A stretch of DNA of 51,196 bases from an uncultured Collinsella sp. (GTDB lineage Bacteria; Actinomycetota; Coriobacteriia; Coriobacteriales; Coriobacteriaceae), in assembly GCA_900541235.1 (NCBI GenBank), contig UQIW01000020.1:1-51196 (forward strand), read 5' to 3'. Shown here in pieces: positions 27,312 through 33,994 of this stretch. Numbering within the stretch: the stretch's first letter is position 1; each line of letters starts with the position of its first letter. A model generated the notes under the pieces. That model saw only the letters and a list, made by a program, of their open reading frames with translations, was not told the DNA's origin and made no database searches. The translations under genes and the position numbers were made by a program.

Positions 27312-27424
27312 GCTACTTCCTCCAAAAGTAAACAATAGTGTCGAGGGCTATTGTCCCACTCTTGGCGGCGGGACGGGACGGCAGGCGATTATTGAGTAGC
27401 CATAGCGGAATGAGCGGCGAGCGC

Positions 27425-28294
27425 CTACTGGGTATCCACGTAAAGGTCGAACCCGCCCTGCGGTGTAGTGTCGACCGTGTCGGGCGCCTGTGAGTTAAAG
27501 TTCACGGGGACCATGCGCTTTGAGGCGCGGAAGCGCGTGCCGTCGGTGGCGACGGGCGGTTCATCGACGGTGAGCTCGTAGTCTCCGGGCTTGAGCTCGA
27601 TGCCGTCACCAGCGGAATTGACGTATTGATACTCGTCAATTGTCTGCCCTTTGAGCGTGCGCCCCACGATATGGATGAGCATTTGGCTGTCGCCGCGCGC
27701 GGTGTCCCACGTCGCGCCGTCCTTGACCTCGACCGACACATGTACCGAGCGCGTGCGGCTGAGCGATTGCTCGACAGACATCTCGACCTTGGCGGCGTCT
27801 TTTCGCTGTTGTTCGACATGGCTCCAGACGTTTCCAATTACCGAGCATGCGATAACGCCGGCCATAAAGGCGATAAGGATGGGGCCGAGCGGCGAGCAAC
27901 GTCCTGCATCTTCCTCGCGAGACAGATTGGGGCGACGTGTGGGTGCGGGCGCCTGGGCACCCTGCGAGGGCACGTCGAGAATGCTGAAGGATGCCGTGCT
28001 GTCGGGGTCGATAGTGTGACGCGGCTGCGGGGTCTTTGCCGGCGAGATCGACATGTCGGCTGGCTCGCCGAGCGTGGCCGTAGCGTCGGCCTTGGCCTCG
28101 TCTGCCTCGGCCTGGGCCCAAGCTTGTTCGAAGGTCAGGGGCTCGACGGGGTCGAGGGCGGCGTCCGAGTCGGCGGCGACGTCGTTGCCGGTCTCGTCCT
28201 CGTCGCTCGACACGCCACGCGGCGTAGGCTCGTCCCACTCCTCATCCGGAGCTTCGCCCTCGCTATACCACCATTCAAAGTTATCGATATCCAT
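27425..28294 (-). CDS. Single-pass membrane protein with acidic N-terminus, function unknown
   Basis: I do not recognise this 289-residue protein. It begins with MDIDNFEWWYSEGE and about 125 residues rich in Asp, Glu, Ala and Pro, probably cytoplasmic and disordered. One membrane helix follows (about 139-158, LGPILIAFMAGVIACSVIGNVW), then an outside domain of about 130 residues predicted to be beta-rich. The WWYSEGE start resembles zinc-ribbon-less scaffolds of actinobacterial membrane proteins, but this is only impression. Ribosome site AAGGGG is near the ATG. It is divergent from the MFS gene. Confidence 0.75.
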   Translation of the reverse strand: MDIDNFEWWYSEGEAPDEEWDEPTPRGVSSDEDETGNDVAADSDAALDPVEPLTFEQAWAQAEADEAKADATATLGEPADMSISPAKTPQPRHTIDPDSTASFSILDVPSQGAQAPAPTRRPNLSREEDAGRCSPLGPILIAFMAGVIACSVIGNVWSHVEQQRKDAAKVEMSVEQSLSRTRSVHVSVEVKDGATWDTARGDSQMLIHIVGRTLKGQTIDEYQYVNSAGDGIELKPGDYELTVDEPPVATDGTRFRASKRMVPVNFNSQAPDTVDTTPQGGFDLYVDTQ

Positions 28295-28380
28295 ACGGGG
28301 CGCCCCTTAGGCCTCGCAAATAAACACTCGCTAGTTTTATACCCCCAGACGACACCGAAGCTCACCCGCGCCGGACACAA

Positions 28381-28445
28381 AAACCGTCACAACATTCGAC
28401 GCTTTTCCTCGATTTCGAGATTTTCGCCGAATGTTGTGACGGTTT
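28381..28445. repeat. Long inverted repeat with nested palindrome
   Basis: Perfect 18-bp arms AAACCGTCACAACATTCG (28381-28398) and CGAATGTTGTGACGGTTT (28428-28445). The 29-base centre contains its own palindrome CTCGA-TT-TCGAG. It lies between two divergent genes, so it is not a simple terminator. The 33-bp palindrome follows 21 bases later. Confidence 0.85.
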
Positions 28446-28465
28446 GGGCGACTGGCCGGCAGCGC

Positions 28466-28498
28466 AATGCGACAAAGGGACTGTCTCTTTGTCACATT
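28466..28498. repeat. 33-bp palindrome, copy before the MFS gene
   Basis: AATGCGACAAAGGGAC-T-GTCTCTTTGTCACATT, one of five copies. Two arm positions are unpaired here. It lies about 58 bases before the MFS start, in the 5' region rather than at a 3' end. Confidence 0.85.
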
Positions 28499-28555
28499 CT
28501 GTTAGAGTTGCAGGGATTGAATCCCGCTTATTCATGCGACATTGGAGTGACAACC

Positions 28556-29797
28556 TTGACCGCCGCAACCACGCCTAAAAGTAAGTCAACCGCCGCCGCG
28601 CTCTCCCCTGCGCGCACCAAGCTCTGCCTGGCGCTGCTCGTGCTGTTGGGATTCTCGCTCGGCTGCTCCGAGTTCGTGGTCATCGGCATCGAAAGCGACC
28701 TGGCGACGGAACTCGGCGTATCGCTTGCCACCGCAGGCCAACTTATTAGCGTGTTCGCACTGATCTACGCTATCGCGACGCCGGTGCTCGCGCTCAGCAC
28801 GGGACGTTTTCGCCGCTACCAGCTGCTCGTGTGCTATAGCATCGTCTTTGTGCTCGGCAACCTGGTCATGGCGTTGGCGCCCAACTTCCAGGTGCTCTTT
28901 ATCTCGCGCATTGTCCTGGGCTCCGTCTCGGGCGCACTGCTCGCCGTGGGCGTGACGTACATCCCTGAGCTTCTGTCCCCGCAGCAAACTTCGCTTGCCA
29001 TCTCGGTGGTGTACGGCGCGTTTTCCGTGGCGATGGTCTTTGTCACTTCGATCGGTAAGTTTGTGGCCGACACGCTCGATTGGCACGTGGCCATGTACGG
29101 CACGCTAACCTTTGCCGTTTTGATCTGTGGAGCGCTCGTGGCGTCTATGCCGCGCGCCGGACAAACCGACGAGCCCGCCACCTTTCGCGAGCAGGCGGGT
29201 CTGCTACGCGAGCCGAGCATCATCACCGGCATGCTCATCTTTTTGTTTGGCGTGGGCTCGGTCTATGTGTTCTACGGCTACGTGACGCCTTATCTTGAGC
29301 AGGTGCTGGGCATGGGCACGGTCGAAGCCAGTACCACGCTTATGGCCTACGGCGTGTTCTGCCTGATCTCGAACATCCTGGGCGGATGGATCGATGCGCG
29401 CTTTGGCATGAAGGCGCTGCTTGTGACGTTTGTGCTGCAGGCTGCGGCGTTACTCGGGCTGTTTGCTTTGGGCGGCACCATGCCGCTCGCGCTGGTCTTT
29501 GTCTTTAGCTTGGCGCTGCTCATGTACCTGTTCTCGGTGTCGTGCATCACACACTTTATGGATGTGGCACGCAGCCGCCACCCCAAGTCGATGGTACTCG
29601 CAAGTTCGGTTGAGCCCATGGCGTTTAACGTCGGCATCTCGTTTGGCACCGCAGTGGGCGGCGCCGTGGTAAGCGGAGTTGGCATTGCCTACGTTGGCGC
29701 GGTCGGTGCCGTGTTCTCGCTTGTGGCCTGGGCGCTCACGCTGGTGACGATTAAGTTGGCTCGCTGGGAGCGCAAGCGGGCGAGGGCGCAGGCGTAG
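28556..29797 (+). CDS. MFS transporter, DHA1 (sugar efflux/drug exporter) type
   Basis: A 413-residue inner-membrane carrier with 12 predicted helices. It has the FVVIGIESDLATELGVSLATAGQLISVFALIYA opening seen in AraJ/Cmr-like exporters, a GRFRR loop after helix 2 and a central loop rich in charged residues. The start is TTG at 28556, supported by GGAG eight bases upstream; the frame is open far upstream without coding character. Substrate unknown. The tyrosine phosphatase gene follows 45 bp on. Confidence 0.88.
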   Translation: MTAATTPKSKSTAAALSPARTKLCLALLVLLGFSLGCSEFVVIGIESDLATELGVSLATAGQLISVFALIYAIATPVLALSTGRFRRYQLLVCYSIVFVLGNLVMALAPNFQVLFISRIVLGSVSGALLAVGVTYIPELLSPQQTSLAISVVYGAFSVAMVFVTSIGKFVADTLDWHVAMYGTLTFAVLICGALVASMPRAGQTDEPATFREQAGLLREPSIITGMLIFLFGVGSVYVFYGYVTPYLEQVLGMGTVEASTTLMAYGVFCLISNILGGWIDARFGMKALLVTFVLQAAALLGLFALGGTMPLALVFVFSLALLMYLFSVSCITHFMDVARSRHPKSMVLASSVEPMAFNVGISFGTAVGGAVVSGVGIAYVGAVGAVFSLVAWALTLVTIKLARWERKRARAQA

Positions 29798-29842
29798 ATG
29801 CGATACTCGAGCTCGATGATGGCGATCGAAAGGAAACCGCAT

Positions 29843-30289
29843 ATGCAACGTGTACTGTTTATCTGCCATGGGAATATCTGCCGCTCGACGATGGCTGAGT
29901 CGGTGTTTGCCGAGCTCGTGCGCCGCGCTGGGCGCGAGGGCGAGTTTGTCATTGATTCCGCGGCGACCTCGACCGAGGAGATTGGCAACCCGCCGCACCA
30001 TGGCACGCTCGCCAAGCTGCGCGAGGTCGGGATTCCCGTCGTCGCACATCGCGCGCGCCAGGTGCGACGCGCGGAGTATGGCGACTGGGACCACATTGTC
30101 TATATGGACGACGAAAACGCCCGCGGCCTGTACCGCATCTTTGGCGACGACCCCGACGGCAAGATCTCGCGCCTGCTCGATTGGACCGATCGCCCCGGCG
30201 ACGTGGCCGATCCCTGGTACACCGGCAACTTCGATGCCACCTACCGCGATGTGCTCGCCGGCTGCACGGCCATGCTCGAGCAGTTATAG
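29843..30289 (+). CDS. Low-molecular-weight protein-tyrosine phosphatase
   Basis: A 148-residue cytoplasmic phosphatase. The P-loop is at the very N-terminus, C8-HGNIC-R14-S, with the nucleophile Cys8 and Arg14. The general-acid Asp lies in VADPWYTG (Asp123). In bacteria these enzymes often act on capsule or exopolysaccharide tyrosine kinases, but none is in this window. ATG at 29843 follows GAAAGGA. It probably shares a transcript with the MFS gene. Confidence 0.94.
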   Translation: MQRVLFICHGNICRSTMAESVFAELVRRAGREGEFVIDSAATSTEEIGNPPHHGTLAKLREVGIPVVAHRARQVRRAEYGDWDHIVYMDDENARGLYRIFGDDPDGKISRLLDWTDRPGDVADPWYTGNFDATYRDVLAGCTAMLEQL

Positions 30290-30334
30290 GCAAGCGAGCA
30301 CGCGGACGCACGTGCCACGCCATCGGCATAAAAC

Positions 30335-30398
30335 GAGCGTGGATTTTCTCCCACTTTGAGCGCTCGAGTGCGCTCTAAACGGGAGAAAATCCACGCTC
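30335..30398. repeat. Inverted repeat with nested hairpin after the phosphatase gene
   Basis: Arms GAGCGTGGATTTTCTCCC (30335-30352) and GGGAGAAAATCCACGCTC (30381-30398) are perfect 18-mers. The centre adds GAGCGC / GCGCTC around TCGAGT, so the whole element can close as one long hairpin. It lies between convergent genes, next to a 33-bp palindrome. Confidence 0.85.
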
Positions 30399-30401
30399 AT
30401 G

Positions 30402-30434
30402 AATGTGACAAAGGGACTGCCCCTTTGCCACATC
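30402..30434. repeat. 33-bp palindrome, copy in the phosphatase/ATPase gap
   Basis: AATGTGACAAAGGGAC-T-GCCCCTTTGCCACATC, an imperfect copy that begins three bases after the inverted repeat and ends 11 bases before the DUF4143 ATPase stop codon. Confidence 0.85.
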
Positions 30435-30445
30435 CGGGACTGGCC

Positions 30446-31807
30446 CTAGACCGGCTTGACCTCCAGCTTTATCCCCTCGGCGCAGGAGTCGCCCAAAACA
30501 TCCGAAAGGGCCCAGGTCGCATATAGCGGCAAATAGAGAACCGCTCCGTTGCGCTCAACGTTGCCTCTCGAGAAAACAATCCCGAGCCTTACGCCATATT
30601 CAGCCGTATCAAGCACATGACCGAGCGCAGCGTGCGCGTGGTAATAGGAGCCCGATTTAACCTCGATCGGAACAGCCGTCCCATCCGGTCCATCGACCAC
30701 AAAGTCCACTTCGCCGCGCTTTTTTGTCTGATAGTAGTAAAGCTGGCGATTTTGGGCAGCTAGCTGCTGGGCCACCACGTTTTCGTAAATGCCGCCCAGA
30801 TTGGGCTCTTTGCTATCAAGATACGCCGCTTGGGCGACTCCAACGGGGTAGCGCGCCATCAACATGCCCGTATCCGATTGATATAGCTTGAACTGCGATG
30901 GCCGTGCCGTCTTGAGCAGGGGCGATTTTGGCTCGGTTACGATATCGGCTTTGAGAGCAACGCCGGCATCGACAAGCCATACAAAATCTCGCTGATACTT
31001 CTCGTAGTGAGCCTTGGGGTCAATGGAATTGAGCACGAAGCGCTTGTTTTCGCCCTCGAGCATAATAGGGAGCTGATCGTAGATGCTCTGCACCTGCAGG
31101 GCTCGCCCGCTTGCATACTTGGAGATATCCCGCCGGTACTGTTCGTTGAGCTCTGACTGCAGCTGACGAACAGAGGCAAGGTCGCCCTGCGTGTCAAGGA
31201 AACGCTGCACGACCTCCGGCATTCCGCCGACAACGGTATAGGTCCTGAAGTTTGCCATCATCGCGTCATGAATGTAATCAGGAATGGGCCTCTCGCTGAT
31301 ACACGCGTCACGTATCGTTTGGCGAGCCCCCTCGCTCACCCCGGTTGCCCAGCAAAACTCCTCAAAATCGAGCGGGAACATCCTAAGCTCGTGGACATAC
31401 CCCACGGGATAGGACCTGACGCCCTTGAACTGGGTCCCGAGCATTGACCCCGAAAACGCCCAGCGGCACCTCCCGTCCTCTACAAGGAACTTTGCCATCG
31501 TCATGATGTCGGGGGCCTCTTGGACCTCATCGATAAACACGAGCGTTTTGCCTGGTGCAATCGACTTTCCCGAAAGAAGCGTCACCCTGCTGATGAAATC
31601 ATCGGCATTCCGCGCCTCGAGAAGAGCATCTTTTGCCTGGCGATTTTCCATGAGATTGAGCTCGATGTAGGTTGCATGGCTGGCTTTGCCAAATGCGCGA
31701 ATCGAATAGCTTTTGCCGATCTGGCGAGAACCCGTGATGAATAAGGCCTTTTGCTCGGCAGACTTCAGCCAACGCTCCAGCTCTGCCGCTATTTTCCTGC
31801 GCAGCAT
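30446..31807 (-). CDS. AAA ATPase with DUF4143 domain
   Basis: A 453-residue protein of the abundant AAA_14/DUF4143 class. The N-terminus is an ATPase with Walker A TGSRQIGKS (about 25-33) and Walker B TLVFIDEVQEAPD. The C-terminus is the DUF4143 domain, which holds a restriction-endonuclease-like core here, KRGEVDFVVDG then PIEVKSG (the D and E-x-K of PD-(D/E)xK). The biological role of the family is unsettled. ATG at 31807 has GGGGAG seven bases upstream. Three phased repeats lie just upstream, which suggests dedicated control. The base use around it is more AT-rich than its neighbours, so transfer is possible. Confidence 0.9.
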   Translation of the reverse strand: MLRRKIAAELERWLKSAEQKALFITGSRQIGKSYSIRAFGKASHATYIELNLMENRQAKDALLEARNADDFISRVTLLSGKSIAPGKTLVFIDEVQEAPDIMTMAKFLVEDGRCRWAFSGSMLGTQFKGVRSYPVGYVHELRMFPLDFEEFCWATGVSEGARQTIRDACISERPIPDYIHDAMMANFRTYTVVGGMPEVVQRFLDTQGDLASVRQLQSELNEQYRRDISKYASGRALQVQSIYDQLPIMLEGENKRFVLNSIDPKAHYEKYQRDFVWLVDAGVALKADIVTEPKSPLLKTARPSQFKLYQSDTGMLMARYPVGVAQAAYLDSKEPNLGGIYENVVAQQLAAQNRQLYYYQTKKRGEVDFVVDGPDGTAVPIEVKSGSYYHAHAALGHVLDTAEYGVRLGIVFSRGNVERNGAVLYLPLYATWALSDVLGDSCAEGIKLEVKPV

Positions 31808-31830
31808 AGGCTCTCCCCTCAGTGTCATCA

Positions 31831-31914
31831 AATGAAATGCAAAGTTTTATGCGCTTAATTATCGATGAAATGTAGGATTTTTAGAACCTAAAATCGGATG
31901 AAATGCAGAGATTT
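31831..31914 (-). promoter_or_regulatory. Three 18-bp direct repeats with exact 33-bp period upstream of the DUF4143 gene
   Basis: On the minus strand the unit is about AAAATCCTGCATTTCATC. Copies end at 31831-31848, 31864-31881 and 31897-31914, each start 33 bases from the next (about three helical turns). Units also share flanking AT-rich bases. The arrangement on one DNA face is typical of cooperative regulator binding. The ATPase start codon is 24 bases from the nearest unit. Confidence 0.7.
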
Positions 31915-31949
31915 AGGATTATAAGCAAAAAGAAGGGGCAGCCCCGGCG

Positions 31950-31982
31950 AATGTGACAAAGGGACTGTCCCTTTGTCACATT
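31950..31982. repeat. 33-bp palindrome, perfect copy
   Basis: AATGTGACAAAGGGAC-T-GTCCCTTTGTCACATT, 16-bp perfect arms around one base. It ends eight bases before the stop codon of the next minus-strand gene. Confidence 0.92.
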
Positions 31983-31990
31983 GCGCTCGA

Positions 31991-32320
31991 CTACTCGTCG
32001 ACGATCTCGGCAAGCCAGACGTTCAGCGTATCGACCTCGGGGCAGCAGAACTTTGCCGTACCGGGCTCGTTGCCAGGCACGGTTCCGCCATAGCGCAGGA
32101 TATCGATATAGGGAAAGCCCACATGGCAGGCCATGGCACACATCTTGCCGCGGTCTCGGTCGAAGTCAAAAACGTCGCCCGGCTTGTGACCATGGTGGCA
32201 GCGGCACGCACCCAGCTGGTCCACGCAGCTCACGCGGATGCGCGGACGCTTGCCCCGCGGCGCGCCGAGCGGCTTGTTCTCGCCCGCAGGCTTGGCGCCG
32301 CCCTCGCCAGCATTACTCAT
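31991..32320 (-). CDS. TIGR04076-like small conserved protein
   Basis: A 109-residue cytoplasmic protein with a Cys-rich pattern: VSCVDQLGACRCHHGHKPGD, KMCAMACHVGFPYI, and CCPEVDTLNVWLAE near the end. This spacing resembles the TIGR04076 family (G.C..GHK.GD ... CP), whose function is unknown. The cysteines and histidines could hold a metal. The ATG overlaps the kinase stop as ATGAGTAA, so the two are translationally coupled. Confidence 0.75.
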   Translation of the reverse strand: MSNAGEGGAKPAGENKPLGAPRGKRPRIRVSCVDQLGACRCHHGHKPGDVFDFDRDRGKMCAMACHVGFPYIDILRYGGTVPGNEPGTAKFCCPEVDTLNVWLAEIVDE

Positions 32321-33137
32321 GGTCAATCACATCCAGGCAGGCCTCGATGGGAAGGCCAGCCGACTTGTCCTCTTGGTCGGCATTGCGCTCGATAAGCTCA
32401 GCCACCACGCGCATGGCATCGGACGTCGCGCGCTGCAGGCTCCAACCGGCCATAACGCGGCCGACGAGCACCGCCGAGAACGTGTCGCCCGTGCCCGGGA
32501 AATAGACCGGAATGAGCTCAAAGGGAATCGTGAAGTACTCCCCCGCCACATGGTCGTAACCGATAACCGCGTTCGTGCCATTGACCACGGCGCTCGTAAT
32601 GACCACCGACTTGGCACCCAGCTCGCGCACGGCGTCCACAAGGGCGCGGGCCTCGTCGGGCGTGAGTTGCTCGGCGATAGGCGTATCGGTGAGCAGGCAT
32701 GCCTCGGTATAGTTGGGCACCGCGTAGTCTGCGCACTCCAGCAGATGCCGCATAAGGCCAATCGTGGACTCGGGCACGCCCGCATAGAGCTTGCCGTTGT
32801 CGCCCATGATGGGATCGACGAACACCTTGGTGCCCTTTTGCGCGCGGCGGTGGCAAAAGTCCGAGATGATACGCGTCTCTTCCTCGGTCACGATAAAGCC
32901 GGTCGAGATGGCGTCGAACTCAAAGCCGAGCTCATCCCAGATAGCGAGGCTTTGACGCACGTACTCGGTGGTGTCGTGGATGTAGAACTTGGGGTAGTTG
33001 AGCGTATCGGAAACGAGCGCCGTCGGCAGGTTATGGATACGGTAGCCCATGTGCGACAGCACCGGCAGCATGGCGGAAAGCGCGACCTTGCCGTAGCCGC
33101 ACATATCGTTGATCAGCAGCAGCTGAGTGTTCTTCAT
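32313..33137 (-). CDS. Pyridoxine/pyridoxal kinase (PdxK/PdxY family)
   Basis: A ribokinase-fold enzyme of 274 residues that phosphorylates vitamin B6 vitamers. It opens with LLINDMCGYGKVALSAMLPVLSHMGY, shared with PdxY-type kinases, and has FVDPIMGDNGKLY and the anion hole/catalytic Asp in PGTGDTFSA. The start at 33137 follows GGGGGGAC. It is first of a two-gene unit with the Cys-rich small protein. Confidence 0.9.
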   Translation of the reverse strand: MKNTQLLLINDMCGYGKVALSAMLPVLSHMGYRIHNLPTALVSDTLNYPKFYIHDTTEYVRQSLAIWDELGFEFDAISTGFIVTEEETRIISDFCHRRAQKGTKVFVDPIMGDNGKLYAGVPESTIGLMRHLLECADYAVPNYTEACLLTDTPIAEQLTPDEARALVDAVRELGAKSVVITSAVVNGTNAVIGYDHVAGEYFTIPFELIPVYFPGTGDTFSAVLVGRVMAGWSLQRATSDAMRVVAELIERNADQEDKSAGLPIEACLDVIDHE

Positions 33138-33262
33138 GAGAGTCCCCCCTTAGTTCGGGCGCGGCACAGCAGCGCCACAGTGCGACTAAGTGTAGCGCAG
33201 GGGACGTTGTGAGCGGAGTCGAGCAGCGCGAAGGGTAAATTGTTGCGGAAAGGTTACGGAAA

Positions 33263-33296
33263 ATGATCCCTTTTCCTCCGTCCCCAAGGGATCACA
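33263..33296. repeat. 34-bp GATCC-ended repeat
   Basis: AATGATCCCTTTTCCTCC ... AAGGGATCAC, a member of the same family as 20206-20293 and 21985-22018, here with ends GATCCC/GGGATC that pair perfectly. It lies in the gap between the divergent kinase and MarR genes. Confidence 0.85.
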
Positions 33297-33324
33297 TGCA
33301 CCAAAGCGGACCGTGGCGGAATCA

Positions 33325-33389
33325 CAGATTGCCGCTTAGGAACGCTTGCAGCGTCGAGCCGTTACGCGGTTTGGTAAAACCGCGTAACC
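33325..33389. repeat. Composite repeat, half copy before marR
   Basis: CAGATTGCCGC..., linker GCAGCGTCGAGCC and hairpin GTTACGCGGTTT-GGTA-AAACCGCGTAAC (33361-33388). Unlike the other copies no gene ends here. On the minus strand a TAG lies two bases before the hairpin, as if a former gene end had decayed. Confidence 0.8.
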
Positions 33390-33403
33390 ACTAGTTTGGT
33401 ACC

Positions 33404-33463
33404 TTGACATTCATTTCTCATGCTCCTAGATTGGTTAGGCACAAAACAATTCCACTACCTAAC
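33404..33463 (+). promoter_or_regulatory. Promoter and operator candidate of the marR-ABC operon
   Basis: A consensus TTGACA (33404-33409), 17-base spacer and TAGATT (33427-33432). Just downstream, GTTAGG (33434-33439) and CCTAAC (33458-33463) form an inverted repeat, flanked by further complementary bases. That is a reasonable place for MarR autorepression, blocking the start region. Confidence 0.65.
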
Positions 33464-33487
33464 TAAAGAAAGGAGCAACACTAATTC

Positions 33488-33994
33488 ATGTGCGATGAAC
33501 TTCTTAACCTTTGTTCGCACGAGCCCGGCGGCGACCCGTCACAGTCGGCGGATGTACCCGAAGCGGTTAGCTCGGAAGACAAGCTTGCCAAGCGCATCCT
33601 GAGCGGCCTGGGTTTTTGCGGCCATTACATGCATTTTCATGGCGGAGGCGTGTCCGGCAAGGCGCCCATCATTTGCCTGCTGGCCAAGCAGCCCGGCGGC
33701 GAGATGTCGCAGCAGGAACTCGGCATGCACTTTGACCTCAAGCCGGGGTCGCTTTCCGAGATCCTGTCCAAGCTCGAGGTCAACGGCCTCATTGAGCGCA
33801 GCCGTAACCCCAAAGATCGACGGCAACTCACCATTCGCCTGACCGAAACCGGCCGAGAAAACGCCCGCATCGACCAGGCGGCCCGCATCCGCTTTAGAGA
33901 GCGGGCCTTTAGTGCCCTCACCCACGACGAGCGCGAAGACCTCGCCGAAATGCTCGATAAAATCCGTGTAACCTGGGAGGAACTGGATGATTAA
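33488..33994 (+). CDS. MarR-family transcriptional regulator
   Basis: A 168-residue winged-helix regulator. Residues about 55-140 hold the domain: MSQQELGMHFDLKPGSLSEILSKLEVNGLIERSRNPKDRRQ, with the DRR wing tip typical of MarR. The N-terminal 35 residues are polar and include several Cys and His (CDELLNLCSHE, FCGHYMHFHGGG), possibly a metal or redox sensor, which is inference. AAAGGAG lies 12 bases upstream. Its stop overlaps the first ABC gene, so it probably controls the exporter and itself. Confidence 0.9.
   Translation: MCDELLNLCSHEPGGDPSQSADVPEAVSSEDKLAKRILSGLGFCGHYMHFHGGGVSGKAPIICLLAKQPGGEMSQQELGMHFDLKPGSLSEILSKLEVNGLIERSRNPKDRRQLTIRLTETGRENARIDQAARIRFRERAFSALTHDEREDLAEMLDKIRVTWEELDD

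Noticed and set aside
27626..28555. A long upstream extension of the MFS frame
   Set aside because: It runs antisense to the unknown membrane protein and through palindromic repeats; a good ribosome site points to TTG at 28556.
31831..31914. Possible CRISPR array
   Set aside because: Only three units, each imperfect, with 15-base gaps of similar sequence and no cas genes in the window.
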